A DNA stretch of 32,011 nt from an uncultured beta proteobacterium (GTDB lineage Bacteria; Pseudomonadota; Gammaproteobacteria; Burkholderiales; Burkholderiaceae_C). The DNA lies in NCBI GenBank assembly GCA_903924955.1, contig CAIYDK010000309.1, positions 1 to 32,011 on the forward strand. The letters are read 5' to 3'. Under the pieces are notes generated by a model. That model worked only from the letters and a program-made list of their open reading frames with translations. It was not told the DNA's origin and made no database searches. A program made the position numbers and the translations under genes. The first letter of the stretch is position 1. Each line of letters begins with the position of its first letter. Shown here in pieces: positions 8,262 through 16,762 of the stretch.

Positions 8262-9566
8262 CTATCGGTAAAACAGGGTCGGCAACCACATTGTCAGCGG
8301 GGGCCACAAGGCTGCAACCAACAAGTCCAGCAAGGCCACGATGACCAGTGGCATCACGGCGCGGGAGATTTTTCCCAACGATACACCCGCAATTCCGCAA
8401 CTGACGAACAGACAAATCCCGACGGGTGGCGTCAACATGCCAATTGCCAAATTAACGACGACCAGCACACCAAACTGAACCGGGTCCACTTGCATTTGCG
8501 GCGTCAACAGTGCCAGAACGGGCACCAGCAATAGCAAGGCTGCAGTTGTTTCCATGACGCAACCCACCACCAGCAGCAAGGCCATGACGAGCAGCAGCAG
8601 GCCTGTTGGCGGTAAGGACAAGGAATTTACAAAAACATCCAGCAGGCGTGCGCCCTGCTGCATGGCCAAAAGCCACCCGAAGACCTTGGCCATTGCAATG
8701 ATAAACAGGATGCCGCCTGCGGCGACTTGCGATCGCATGATGAGGGCAGGCAGTTCGCTCCATGGCAGCTCACGGTTAATCAGGGTACCCACCAGCAATG
8801 CATAGAACACTGCCAATGCTGCGGCCTCTGTCACGGTCACAATGCCCGTCAAGATACCGCCCAATACGACGACCGGGGCACCCATCGACCAGATTGCAGC
8901 CTTGCCGGTAACCATGACCTTATTCCACGAGAAGGGCTGACGCTCGCCGTATCCCTTGCGCCAGGAAATAAAGACCGCCACGATCAGGAAGGACGTTCCA
9001 AGCAAGATGCCAACCATCATTCCACCGGCAAACAATTGCGACGTGGAGATATTGGTCATGAAGCCAAAGATCACCATAGGGATAGACGGCGGAATAATGA
9101 TGCCAATTGATCCACCTGCGGCCACCACCGCGGCCGCGAACGCTGGCGGATAGCCTTGGCGAATCATGGCCGGGATCACCACACCACCAATGGCAGCCGT
9201 GTCTGCCGCGGCAGAACCTGAAATACCCGCAATGATCATGGACGCCACAATCGCCGCCGCAGCCAATCCGCCAGGGGCCCAGCCCACCAGACTGTCACAA
9301 AAATCAATCAGGCGGCGCGAGATGCCGCCCACCTCCATGATCGATCCCGCAATCATGAAAAGCGGTACGGCCAGCAGGTCGAACGAGTCGACGCCGGAGA
9401 AGATCTGCTGGACGACCGTCTGACCCAGCGCAGCCAGGGTAATCGTGTCAGGAAAGACGCCCGGTGTGACAATTAATCCGATTGCTGGCAACCCTATCGA
9501 CAATGCGATGGGCAGCCCCAGCGTCATCAGCAAAAACATAAGCGCAAAAAGCAGGATGATGATCAT
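8262..9566 (-). CDS. TRAP transporter large permease (DctM), system A
   Basis: The 434-residue product is a DctM-type inner-membrane protein with about 12 hydrophobic helices, the Na+-coupled channel subunit of a TRAP importer. Typical features are the GLPIA segment near the N-terminus, FMIAGSIMEVGGISRR, the AGISGSAAADTAAIG segment, IIIPPSIPMVIFG, and the C-terminal LTPPVG motif. The ATG at 9566 overlaps the stop of the dctQ gene (ATGA) and is preceded by AAGGAG. The same frame is open further upstream, but that part would be encoded within dctQ. It is the last gene of the SDR-dctP-dctQ-dctM operon and converges on the terminator at 8196-8230. Confidence 0.93.
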   Translation of the reverse strand: MIIILLFALMFLLMTLGLPIALSIGLPAIGLIVTPGVFPDTITLAALGQTVVQQIFSGVDSFDLLAVPLFMIAGSIMEVGGISRRLIDFCDSLVGWAPGGLAAAAIVASMIIAGISGSAAADTAAIGGVVIPAMIRQGYPPAFAAAVVAAGGSIGIIIPPSIPMVIFGFMTNISTSQLFAGGMMVGILLGTSFLIVAVFISWRKGYGERQPFSWNKVMVTGKAAIWSMGAPVVVLGGILTGIVTVTEAAALAVFYALLVGTLINRELPWSELPALIMRSQVAAGGILFIIAMAKVFGWLLAMQQGARLLDVFVNSLSLPPTGLLLLVMALLLVVGCVMETTAALLLLVPVLALLTPQMQVDPVQFGVLVVVNLAIGMLTPPVGICLFVSCGIAGVSLGKISRAVMPLVIVALLDLLVAALWPPLTMWLPTLFYR

Positions 9567-10045
9567 GGTGCCAACTCCTTTTTCTTGGCCATGTCGGCCA
9601 GAATGTGCAGCAGGAAGATGGCGCCGCTGAGGGGCACGACCGCGATCGGGAATGACATGGGCATTTGCACGGCCGTGGAAGTCTGCTCCCAGGAGTTCAG
9701 GGTATAAATTGACCCATACCATGTGATCAGTCCAAAACACGCCAGAGTCATCAACTGCAATGCCCGCATGATGAGTTGTTCAACCAACAGTCCAAAGCGT
9801 GCACCGAACCCGGCCAGCCCAATGAAGTGCGCACGTTTGTACGCCACGGTGGCGCCCAAAAAAGTGGTTGCTACCAGCAAATAGCGACCAATTTCTTCTG
9901 ACCAGCTCAGCGAGTGGCCCATGTAGCGGGCGAATACCTGGATAAAGAGAATGACTGAAATGGCGACGCCAACGACCAGCAATATTTTTTCAACCTGGCT
10001 ATTCACCCACTCGCTGGCTGCCAGCAGCTCTTGGCTCAATTTCAT
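9563..10045 (-). CDS. TRAP transporter small permease (DctQ), system A
   Basis: This 160-residue protein with four predicted membrane helices is the DctQ subunit. It bridges the periplasmic binding protein and the DctM channel. The family signature between helices 1 and 2 is seen as FARYMGHSLSWSEEIGRYLL. The ATG at 10045 has CGGAG upstream; a longer frame to 10096 covers a hairpin region and is unlikely to be used. The stop overlaps the dctM start by four bases. An 85-nt spacer with a strong hairpin separates it from the upstream dctP. Confidence 0.9.
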   Translation of the reverse strand: MKLSQELLAASEWVNSQVEKILLVVGVAISVILFIQVFARYMGHSLSWSEEIGRYLLVATTFLGATVAYKRAHFIGLAGFGARFGLLVEQLIMRALQLMTLACFGLITWYGSIYTLNSWEQTSTAVQMPMSFPIAVVPLSGAIFLLHILADMAKKKELAP

Positions 10046-10084
10046 GAAATCTCCGAAAGGGACCGGCGCACAAAAACCATCTCT

Positions 10085-10105
10085 GCGTAGCGCCAAACGC
10101 TACGC
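10085..10105. promoter_or_regulatory. Stem-loop in the dctP-dctQ intergenic spacer
   Basis: A perfect 8-bp stem, GCGTAGCG and CGCTACGC, with a 5-nt loop lies between dctP (stop at 10131) and dctQ (start at 10045). No U-tract follows on the minus strand, so it is not a classic terminator. It may protect the 3' end of the upstream dctP message and favour excess binding protein over permease, as known for many binding-protein-dependent transport operons. Function is inferred. Confidence 0.5.
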
Positions 10106-10130
10106 TTCCAAATCAATCACTAGTCAGCGC

Positions 10131-11111
10131 TTATTTGACGGTTTTGCGAATGTCTTCCACGATCTTCTTGGTGTCACCACTCAAGGACGCGTAGACAGAC
10201 TCGGTCTTGCCACGGAAAGCAGCCAGGTCAGGGTTCTCGACCACCTGCATACCAGCAGCCTTCAGGCCGGCCAGTTGGCTGGCTTCGTTGTCGCGGACAA
10301 AACGACGACCGGCAATGGACGCAACATTGGCGGCATCCATGAAAGCCTTGCGGTCAGCAGTCGGCAGTTTGTCCATGAATGGCTTGCTGCCAACAAACAC
10401 CAGCGCCGAATAGACGTGGCGCGTGATCGAAAGGTATTTTTGACCTGCTTCATTGAGCTTGCCAGCCGAAATGACAGAGATCGGGTTTTCCTGTCCATCC
10501 AGCACGCCTTGCTGCAGTTGTGTGGTGATGGGCCAGGCCATGGGAGTTGGGTTGGCACCAATCGCACGCCAAATGGCAAGATGCGTGGGGGATTCCATGG
10601 TGCGAATCTTCATGCCTTTGAGGTCATCGGGGCCATTGACCGCATGCTTGGAATTGGTGACGTTGCGAAAGCCATTGTCCAAAAAGTGCATGCCTACCAA
10701 GCCCGCTTTGTCGAAACGTTTCAACAGGTCCTGGCCAATGGGCCCATCCAGCACCTTGTCAGACGCTTCATAGGAATTAAACAAGAAAGGCAACTCCAGC
10801 GCCTTGATTTCCGGGACAAAGGCTTCCACCGGGCCGGTTGTGCACACGCTCATCTGAACGGTACCCAGTTGCAATTGCTGCAACACCTGGGTCTCACTGC
10901 CCAGCGCCGCCGAATGGTGCACGACGACGTCGTATTTGCCAGGCAATGCCTTGTCAAGCTCTTCCTTGAATTTCTGCGCAGCAACAGTATGCACAAACGT
11001 CGGACCGGTAACGACGGCAATGTTCACTTTCTCGGCGGCCAACAGGGGGGCGCTAAAGGCCAGGGCCAAGGCGCAAGACAGACCGGTGAGTGTGCGGGTA
11101 ATGAGTGTCAT
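10131..11111 (-). CDS. TRAP transporter substrate-binding protein (DctP family), system A
   Basis: This 326-residue periplasmic protein has a Sec signal peptide (MTLITRTL followed by a hydrophobic core, cleavage after about residue 25 at LLAAE). The mature DctP fold carries the conserved KIRTMESP segment with the Arg that anchors the substrate carboxylate, and the downstream GQENPISVI segment typical of DctP/SiaP proteins. The ATG at 11111 has AAGGAAA upstream. It lies 35 nt after the short-chain dehydrogenase gene and before dctQ-dctM, all on the minus strand. The ligand is unknown; an organic acid, possibly a hydroxy or sugar acid oxidised by the adjacent dehydrogenase, is a reasonable guess. 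Confidence 0.92.
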   Translation of the reverse strand: MTLITRTLTGLSCALALAFSAPLLAAEKVNIAVVTGPTFVHTVAAQKFKEELDKALPGKYDVVVHHSAALGSETQVLQQLQLGTVQMSVCTTGPVEAFVPEIKALELPFLFNSYEASDKVLDGPIGQDLLKRFDKAGLVGMHFLDNGFRNVTNSKHAVNGPDDLKGMKIRTMESPTHLAIWRAIGANPTPMAWPITTQLQQGVLDGQENPISVISAGKLNEAGQKYLSITRHVYSALVFVGSKPFMDKLPTADRKAFMDAANVASIAGRRFVRDNEASQLAGLKAAGMQVVENPDLAAFRGKTESVYASLSGDTKKIVEDIRKTVK

Positions 11112-11146
11112 ATGTTTCCTTGCATAGCTTTTGTAAGGTGCCAATC

Positions 11147-11938
11147 CTACTCCGATGCCATTTTGCGCAAAGTAGGCAAGCCCACGCCGGTTGCTTCAAA
11201 TCCGCCATCGACCGCCAGGACCTGGCCGTTGACGTATGCGGCGTCCGCGCTGCACAGGAAACCGGTTACGGCCGCAATCTCTTCCACCAACCCGTAGCGG
11301 TTCAATGGAATGACATCGTGGTAATCCGACCGGATGGCAACGCTGTGCACCAGTTTGGCCATTTCAGTTTCCACCGGTCCAGGAGCCACGGCATTGACAC
11401 GAATACCAACAGTTCCCAGTTCTGCTGCCTGTTGTTTGGTCAAATGAATCAGCGCCGCCTTGCTGGTGCCGTAAGCCACCCGCAGCGTACTGGCGCGCAA
11501 GCCCGAGATCGATGCAATATTGACGATGCTTCCTCCGCCACTGCGCAGCATGGCCGGTACACAGGCCTGCGAGCACAGGAATGCTCCGTCCAGATTGGTG
11601 GACAGGACGGCGCGCCACTCCGCGTAACTGGTTGTCCCGATGGTTTTGAACACGGCGATGCCGGCGTTGTTGACCAGTGAGTCGATGCGGCCAAAAACGT
11701 TGTCAACTTGTTCGATCGCCCTGTCAACCTGCTCCGGGTTAGATACGTCGCAGACCAGTGCCAAAACGCGCGCTTTGTCGTTTAGCTCGGTCTCGGTTCG
11801 GGACAGGGTGACCGCATCAATATCGAGCAGCGCGACCCGGTATCCACGCGACAGAAACCAGCGGGCAATGCCAAGACCAATGCCACGGGCGCCCCCCGTC
11901 ACTACGGCCACGGGGGTTAAGGTAAGTGCGGTTGTCAT
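11147..11938 (-). CDS. Short-chain dehydrogenase/reductase (SDR family)
   Basis: This 263-residue classical SDR oxidises or reduces an alcohol/carbonyl with NAD(P)(H). Visible motifs are TGGARGIG (14-21, cofactor loop), Asp39 after beta-2 (LLDI), which favours NAD(H), NNAG (90-93), catalytic Ser143 in IASISG, and Tyr156/Lys160 in YGTSK. PGPVETEM follows, as in many 3-oxoacyl-ACP-reductase-like or sugar dehydrogenases. It is probably the first gene of the operon with dctP-dctQ-dctM of system A and diverges from the dctP of system B at 12046, with 107 bp between. Context suggests it performs the first oxidation step on an imported acid or polyol. The substrate is unknown. Confidence 0.9.
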   Translation of the reverse strand: MTTALTLTPVAVVTGGARGIGLGIARWFLSRGYRVALLDIDAVTLSRTETELNDKARVLALVCDVSNPEQVDRAIEQVDNVFGRIDSLVNNAGIAVFKTIGTTSYAEWRAVLSTNLDGAFLCSQACVPAMLRSGGGSIVNIASISGLRASTLRVAYGTSKAALIHLTKQQAAELGTVGIRVNAVAPGPVETEMAKLVHSVAIRSDYHDVIPLNRYGLVEEIAAVTGFLCSADAAYVNGQVLAVDGGFEATGVGLPTLRKMASE

Positions 11939-12045
11939 GGGTGCTTGAAGTGGTATTTTGAGCGTCTGACTTTACCGCCATAATGTCCTGTCGCCCCATC
12001 ATTTCAGGGCGGCAATGAACAATAAATATTTACCGGAGACTCTCC

Positions 12046-13047
12046 ATGCAAATTTCCCGTCGCTCCTTACTGGCCGCAGCTGGCGCAAGCGCCATCGCCC
12101 TGCCGACTTTCGCGCAGAAGGCGGATTTCACCTACAAGTACGCGAATAATCTGCCGGTCACCCACCCCATGAACGTGCGTGCAAAGGAGATGGCAGATGC
12201 CATTCGTGCAGAGACGCAAGGGCGTGTGGATATTCAGCTTTTTCCCAACAACCAGTTGGGTTCTGATACCGACATGCTGAGCCAGTTGCGCTCCGGTGGC
12301 ATTGAGTTTTTCACGCTGTCCGGTCTGATTCTTTCCACGCTGGTTCCGGCAACTTCCATCAGCGGCATAGGCTTTGCCTTTTCGGATTACGACGCAGTCT
12401 GGAAAGCCATGGATGGTGATCTGGGAGCCTATATCCGTGCGCAGATCGTCAAAGCCGGTCTGGTGCCCATGGACAAGATCTGGGACAACGGCTTTCGCCA
12501 TATCACTTCGTCCAGCAAACCCATTACCAGTCCGGCAGATTTGAAAGGTTTCAAAATCCGCGTGCCCGTGTCTCCGCTGTGGACCTCGATGTTCAAGGCC
12601 TTCGACGCATCTCCCGCGTCCATCAACTTTGGCGAAGTCTACTCGGCGCTACAGACCAAGGTGGTCGAGGGGCAGGAAAATCCGTTGGCCATCATCTCGA
12701 CGGCCAAACTCTACGAAGTGCAAAAATACTGCTCCCTGACCAACCACATGTGGGATGGTTTCTGGTTCCTGTCCAACCGCAAAGCCTGGGAGCGTCTGCC
12801 CAAGGATTTGCAGGTCATTGTGGCCAAACACATCAACGCAGCAGGCATGAAGGAACGCGCCGACGTGGCAGACATGAATGCATCGTTGCAAAAAGATCTG
12901 GCCAGCAAGGGCTTGGTGTTCAACCAGCCCAAGACGCAAGCGTTCCGCGAGCATTTGCAAAAGGCCGGCTTCTACGCCGAATGGAAGGCCAAGTATGGTG
13001 ATGAAGCCTGGGCGATTCTGGAGGCCAACGCCGGCAAGCTGGCATGA
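12046..13047 (+). CDS. TRAP transporter substrate-binding protein (DctP family), system B
   Basis: The 333-residue product begins with a twin-arginine-like signal (SRRSLL, hydrophobic stretch, TFAQ, cleavage near residue 23). The mature part is a DctP-type binding protein with FKIRVPVSP (conserved carboxylate-binding Arg) and VEGQENPLAII. CCGGAG lies just before the ATG at 12046. It is the first gene of a two-gene operon with the fused DctQM permease 48 nt downstream. It diverges from the SDR gene, so the two TRAP operons could share regulation. A short palindrome, TAAATATTTA, lies at 12023-12032 upstream. The ligand is unknown. Confidence 0.92.
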   Translation: MQISRRSLLAAAGASAIALPTFAQKADFTYKYANNLPVTHPMNVRAKEMADAIRAETQGRVDIQLFPNNQLGSDTDMLSQLRSGGIEFFTLSGLILSTLVPATSISGIGFAFSDYDAVWKAMDGDLGAYIRAQIVKAGLVPMDKIWDNGFRHITSSSKPITSPADLKGFKIRVPVSPLWTSMFKAFDASPASINFGEVYSALQTKVVEGQENPLAIISTAKLYEVQKYCSLTNHMWDGFWFLSNRKAWERLPKDLQVIVAKHINAAGMKERADVADMNASLQKDLASKGLVFNQPKTQAFREHLQKAGFYAEWKAKYGDEAWAILEANAGKLA

Positions 13048-13095
13048 GCCGACACTCCGTGTTCTCCCTGATTCTTTAATGTATTCTGGTATGGC

Positions 13096-14952
13096 ATGAC
13101 GCCCGCGCCCGACCTGGTACTCCCCGACCGCCCCTGGCTCAATCGCATCGACCACGTTCTGGGGATGCTCGTGGAAGTCCCGGCGGCGGCGCTGGTGCTG
13201 GCCGACATTTCCGTGCTTTTTGGTGGTGTGTTTGCCCGTTTTGTGCTGCACCGACCCCTGGTTTGGTCGGACGAGCTGGCATCCATGCTGTTTCTCTGGT
13301 TGGCCATGCTGGGCTCGGTCGTTGCGTTACGCCGGGGGGAGCATATGCGCATGACCGCGTGGGTGAGCAAGGCCACCGGGGCACGAGCAGCATTGCTGGA
13401 AGCGTTTGCAACGGCTGCCTGCCTGTCGTTTCTGTCGATGGTGGCGTGGCCTGCATGGGAATACGCATCGGAAGAAGCGTTTATTACCACACCGGCGCTG
13501 GAGATTTCCAACGCCTGGCGCGCTGCGGCCTTGCCGGTGGGTATTCTGCTCATGGCTGTGTTCGCCGCCTTGCGGCTGGCCCGTGTGACCCACCTCAAGC
13601 AAGCGTTGCTGGCGCTGGCAGGCACTGCTGCCATCGCAGGCGCATTCTGGCTGGCCAAGCCGCTGTTTGAAGACCTTGGACGCTTGAATCTGGTGATTTT
13701 CTTTGTGGGCGTGGTGGCGAGTTGCGTGTTTGCGGGTATTCCCATTGCTTTCGCTTTTGGCCTGGGCACCTTTGGTTACCTGGCCCTTTGCACGGGCACG
13801 CCGCTGCCGGTGATTGTGGGGCGCATGGACGAGGGTATGTCCCACCTGATTCTGCTGGCGGTACCGCTATTTGTCTTTTTGGGCTTGCTCATCGAGATGA
13901 CGGGTATGGCCCGGGCCATGGTGAATTTTTTAGCCAGCTTTCTGGGTGGTGTGCGGGGAGGCCTGTCGTATGTGCTGGTGGGGGCCATGTACTTGGTGTC
14001 GGGCATTTCCGGCTCCAAGGCGGCGGATATGGCCGCTATTGCGCCCGCGCTTTTCCCGGAAATGCGCAAACGCGGCGCCAAGGACGGCGAACTGGTGGCC
14101 CTGCTGGCCGCAACCGGTGCCCAGACCGAGACCGTTCCACCCAGCTTGGTCCTGATTACCATTGGCTCGGTGACTGGCGTATCCATTGCAGCCTTGTTCA
14201 CCGGCGGTCTGTTGCCCGCCCTTGTTTTGGGACTGCTGCTGTGCGCCTTGGTGGGCTACCGCTACCGGCATGAAGACGTGAGCATGGTGCAGCGCACGCC
14301 CTGGCCTCAGGTCCTGCGACTGGGCCTTATTGCATTGCCCGCATTGGCATTGCCAGTCGTGATTCGAGCCGCTGTGGTCGAAGGCGTAGCGACTGCCACT
14401 GAAGTGTCAACCATTGGTATTGCCTATGCCGTGCTCGCAGGGTTGCTGGTTTACCGCCAATTTGACTGGAATCGTTTGGGTCCTCTGCTGGTCAGTACGG
14501 CATCACTTTCGGGCTCCATCCTGCTGATCATCGGCACTGCAACCGCCATGGCTTGGGGGTTGACCCAGTCAGGGTTCTCCAACTGGCTGGCCTCTGTCAT
14601 GCAGGCGCTTCCGGGCGGGGCTCCGATGTTTCTGGGTGTATCGATTGTGGCATTCGCTGTACTGGGCTCGGTGCTGGAGGGCATTCCGGCCATCGTGCTT
14701 TTTGGGCCGCTGCTCTTCCCGATCGCCCGCCAGCTGCACATCCATGAGGTGCACTATGCGATGGTGGTCGTGTTGTCCATGGGGTTGGGACTGTTTGCGC
14801 CGCCGCTGGGGGTGGGGTATTACGCGGCCTGCGCCATCGGTCGGGTCAACCCCGACGAAGGCATTCGCCCCATCGTCGGGTATCTGCTGGTCTTGCTACT
14901 TGGAACCGTCATCGTAGCGGCCATACCCTGGATCTCGACGGGCTTTCTTTAG
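13096..14952 (+). CDS. TRAP transporter fused permease (DctQ-DctM in one chain), system B
   Basis: The 618-residue protein joins both TRAP membrane subunits. Residues 1 to about 165 form a DctQ-like part with helices near 25-45, 60-80, 105-125 and 140-160, plus the LVWSDELASMLFLW segment typical of DctQ between helices 1 and 2. An extra hydrophobic segment around 168-190 links it to a full DctM domain starting near residue 197. That domain has GIPIA at 214-218, SGISGSKAADMAAIAP around 300-315, TVPPSLVLI and a C-terminal LFAPPLGVG motif. The fused layout is known in the TRAP family, including SiaQM of Haemophilus influenzae. The gene ends only eight bases from the stop of the convergent DctM at 14961, with no terminator between. 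Confidence 0.92.
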   Translation: MTPAPDLVLPDRPWLNRIDHVLGMLVEVPAAALVLADISVLFGGVFARFVLHRPLVWSDELASMLFLWLAMLGSVVALRRGEHMRMTAWVSKATGARAALLEAFATAACLSFLSMVAWPAWEYASEEAFITTPALEISNAWRAAALPVGILLMAVFAALRLARVTHLKQALLALAGTAAIAGAFWLAKPLFEDLGRLNLVIFFVGVVASCVFAGIPIAFAFGLGTFGYLALCTGTPLPVIVGRMDEGMSHLILLAVPLFVFLGLLIEMTGMARAMVNFLASFLGGVRGGLSYVLVGAMYLVSGISGSKAADMAAIAPALFPEMRKRGAKDGELVALLAATGAQTETVPPSLVLITIGSVTGVSIAALFTGGLLPALVLGLLLCALVGYRYRHEDVSMVQRTPWPQVLRLGLIALPALALPVVIRAAVVEGVATATEVSTIGIAYAVLAGLLVYRQFDWNRLGPLLVSTASLSGSILLIIGTATAMAWGLTQSGFSNWLASVMQALPGGAPMFLGVSIVAFAVLGSVLEGIPAIVLFGPLLFPIARQLHIHEVHYAMVVVLSMGLGLFAPPLGVGYYAACAIGRVNPDEGIRPIVGYLLVLLLGTVIVAAIPWISTGFL

Positions 14953-14960
14953 CGATCCGC

Positions 14961-16748
14961 CTATTTCTTGGGCTTGTCCAACGCATCCTGCATGGCTTTC
15001 ATGGGATCGTCATTGTTGGCGGCAGGAGTCGGGGCGGCATCGGGTTGGCCAGCTTGCGGTTCTCCTGGCGCAGAGGCTTCCAGCGCCGGCGGTTGTGCCG
15101 CAGACATGTCCACCTGCATTTGGGCTCCCACCTTGTCGAGGTCGTACACCTCCTCCTTGTCCAGTCCGCTAGACACAATACCAGGGAAGAAAATGATCAA
15201 GCCGACCATGATGACCTGGATCAGCACGAAGGGCACAGCACCCCAGTAAATCTGCATGGTGGTGACTGGCTGGATTTCCTTCTTCGTCAGGCGGTCGGTA
15301 TAGGCGGAGGTGGGTGCCACACTGCGCAAGAAGAAGAGGGCAAATCCAAAGGGCGGGTGCATGAACGAGGTCTGCATGTTCACGCCCAATAGCACTCCAA
15401 ACCAGATCAGGTCAATGCCCAGCTTGTCGGCCACCGGCGCCAGCAGGGGCACCACGATGAACGACAACTCGAAGAAGTCCAGGAAGAACGCCAGGAAGAA
15501 GATCAACAGATTGACCACAATCAGGAACCCGGTCTGACCGCCGGGCAAGCCGGTCAGCAAGTGCTCGACCCACTTGCCTCCGTCCACACCCTGGAACACC
15601 AGGCTGAAGATGGTGGAGCCGATCAGGATAAACACCACAAAGCTGGCGAGCTTGGTCGTCGATGTCAAAGCCTGCTTGAGCAGCGTCATGCTTAGGCGTC
15701 CGCGGGCCATGGCCATGATGAATGCGCCCAAGGCCCCCATGGCACCCCCTTCAGTCGGTGTGGCAACGCCCAGGAAAATGGTTCCCAACACCAGGAAGAT
15801 GAGAAGTAGCGGTGGAATTAGTACGAAAGTGACCCGCTCAGCCATGCGCGACAGCAGGCCCATGCGGGTGATCTTGTTGATGGATGCGATGACAAAGGCC
15901 AGCATGACCCCGGCACACAGGGACACCACAATGGTTTCGTCGGTGGCAACCGTTTCCACTGTTTCACCTTTGAACCAGCTCAGAACGGCGGCGTAGTGTT
16001 CGCCAAGATAGATGGCGACGCCGGTAGAAATAATCGTCAGAATCAACAGCGACAGCAGGCCACTTTTTCCGTCATCTTCGCGGATGGTGCGTGCTTCGAG
16101 CGGCAATGCTGGAACCCAAGCGGGACGAAAGACTGCCACACCAACGACGTAAAGAATATACATGCCAGTGAGTGCGAAGCCAGGGACGAACGCGCCTTTG
16201 TACATCTGCCCCACGCTGCGGCCCAACTGGTCAGCCAGAATGATCAGCACCAGGGAGGGCGGAATGATCTGCGCCAAAGTGCCCGAGGCGGCGATCACGC
16301 CGGATGCGATGCGACGGTCATAACCGTAGCGCAGCATGATGGGCAGGGAAATAAGGCCCATGGAAATGACGGATGCCGCCACCACGCCGGTCGTCGCCGC
16401 CAGCAGCGCGCCGACAAAAATGACTGCAAAAGCCAGGCCGCCTCGGACCGGTCCAAAGAGCTGTCCGATAGTGTCCAGCAAGTCCTCGGCCATACCGCTG
16501 CGCTCCAGGATCAGCCCCATGAGTGTGAAGAACGGAATCGCAAGCAGGGTGTCGTTTTGCATGATACCGAACAGTCGCAACGGCAAGGCCTGCAACAGGG
16601 CTTCAGGCAGCATGCCCAATTGGACGCCGATAAAACCGAAGAAGAGTCCGCAGGCCCCGAGGCTGAATGCCACTGGAAACCCCATAAGTAGAAAGAGGAT
16701 GAGCCCCCCGAACATGATGGGGGCCATATTGCTGGTAATGAATTCCAT
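14961..16748 (-). CDS. TRAP transporter large permease, TakM/FcbT3-like
   Basis: This 595-residue protein is much longer than ordinary DctM (about 430). It belongs to the subgroup that pairs with TakP/FcbT1-type binding proteins. N-terminal landmarks are GFPVAFSLG and LERSGMAEDLLD. In the middle there is an extra block between the two halves (about residues 230-330) with additional hydrophobic helices. ATPTEGGAMGALG and HPPFGFALFF lie in the second half. After the last helix, a 68-residue hydrophilic Pro/Ala-rich tail (nt 14964-15167) ends in an Asp/Lys-rich segment. It follows the dctQ gene by 14 nt. The cognate binding protein is probably the TakP-like protein at 7099-8181. Confidence 0.92.
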   Translation of the reverse strand: MEFITSNMAPIMFGGLILFLLMGFPVAFSLGACGLFFGFIGVQLGMLPEALLQALPLRLFGIMQNDTLLAIPFFTLMGLILERSGMAEDLLDTIGQLFGPVRGGLAFAVIFVGALLAATTGVVAASVISMGLISLPIMLRYGYDRRIASGVIAASGTLAQIIPPSLVLIILADQLGRSVGQMYKGAFVPGFALTGMYILYVVGVAVFRPAWVPALPLEARTIREDDGKSGLLSLLILTIISTGVAIYLGEHYAAVLSWFKGETVETVATDETIVVSLCAGVMLAFVIASINKITRMGLLSRMAERVTFVLIPPLLLIFLVLGTIFLGVATPTEGGAMGALGAFIMAMARGRLSMTLLKQALTSTTKLASFVVFILIGSTIFSLVFQGVDGGKWVEHLLTGLPGGQTGFLIVVNLLIFFLAFFLDFFELSFIVVPLLAPVADKLGIDLIWFGVLLGVNMQTSFMHPPFGFALFFLRSVAPTSAYTDRLTKKEIQPVTTMQIYWGAVPFVLIQVIMVGLIIFFPGIVSSGLDKEEVYDLDKVGAQMQVDMSAAQPPALEASAPGEPQAGQPDAAPTPAANNDDPMKAMQDALDKPKK

Positions 16749-16762
16749 GGTGGGTGCTCCTG

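Noticed and set aside
9868-9900. Repeat-like TGCTAC...AATAGC sequence in dctQ of system A
   Set aside because: Spacing is off by one and there is no CGCA or CTA block; it encodes an ordinary membrane helix.
9951-11297. Long plus-strand open frame (448 codons) over dctQ, dctP and part of the SDR
   Set aside because: It crosses three real minus-strand genes and their spacers; composition is typical of antisense frames.
12023-12032. TAAATATTTA palindrome as an operator for the divergent SDR and TRAP operons
   Set aside because: A 10-bp AT-only palindrome is too easily found by chance, and it lies at the ribosome binding site region of dctP.
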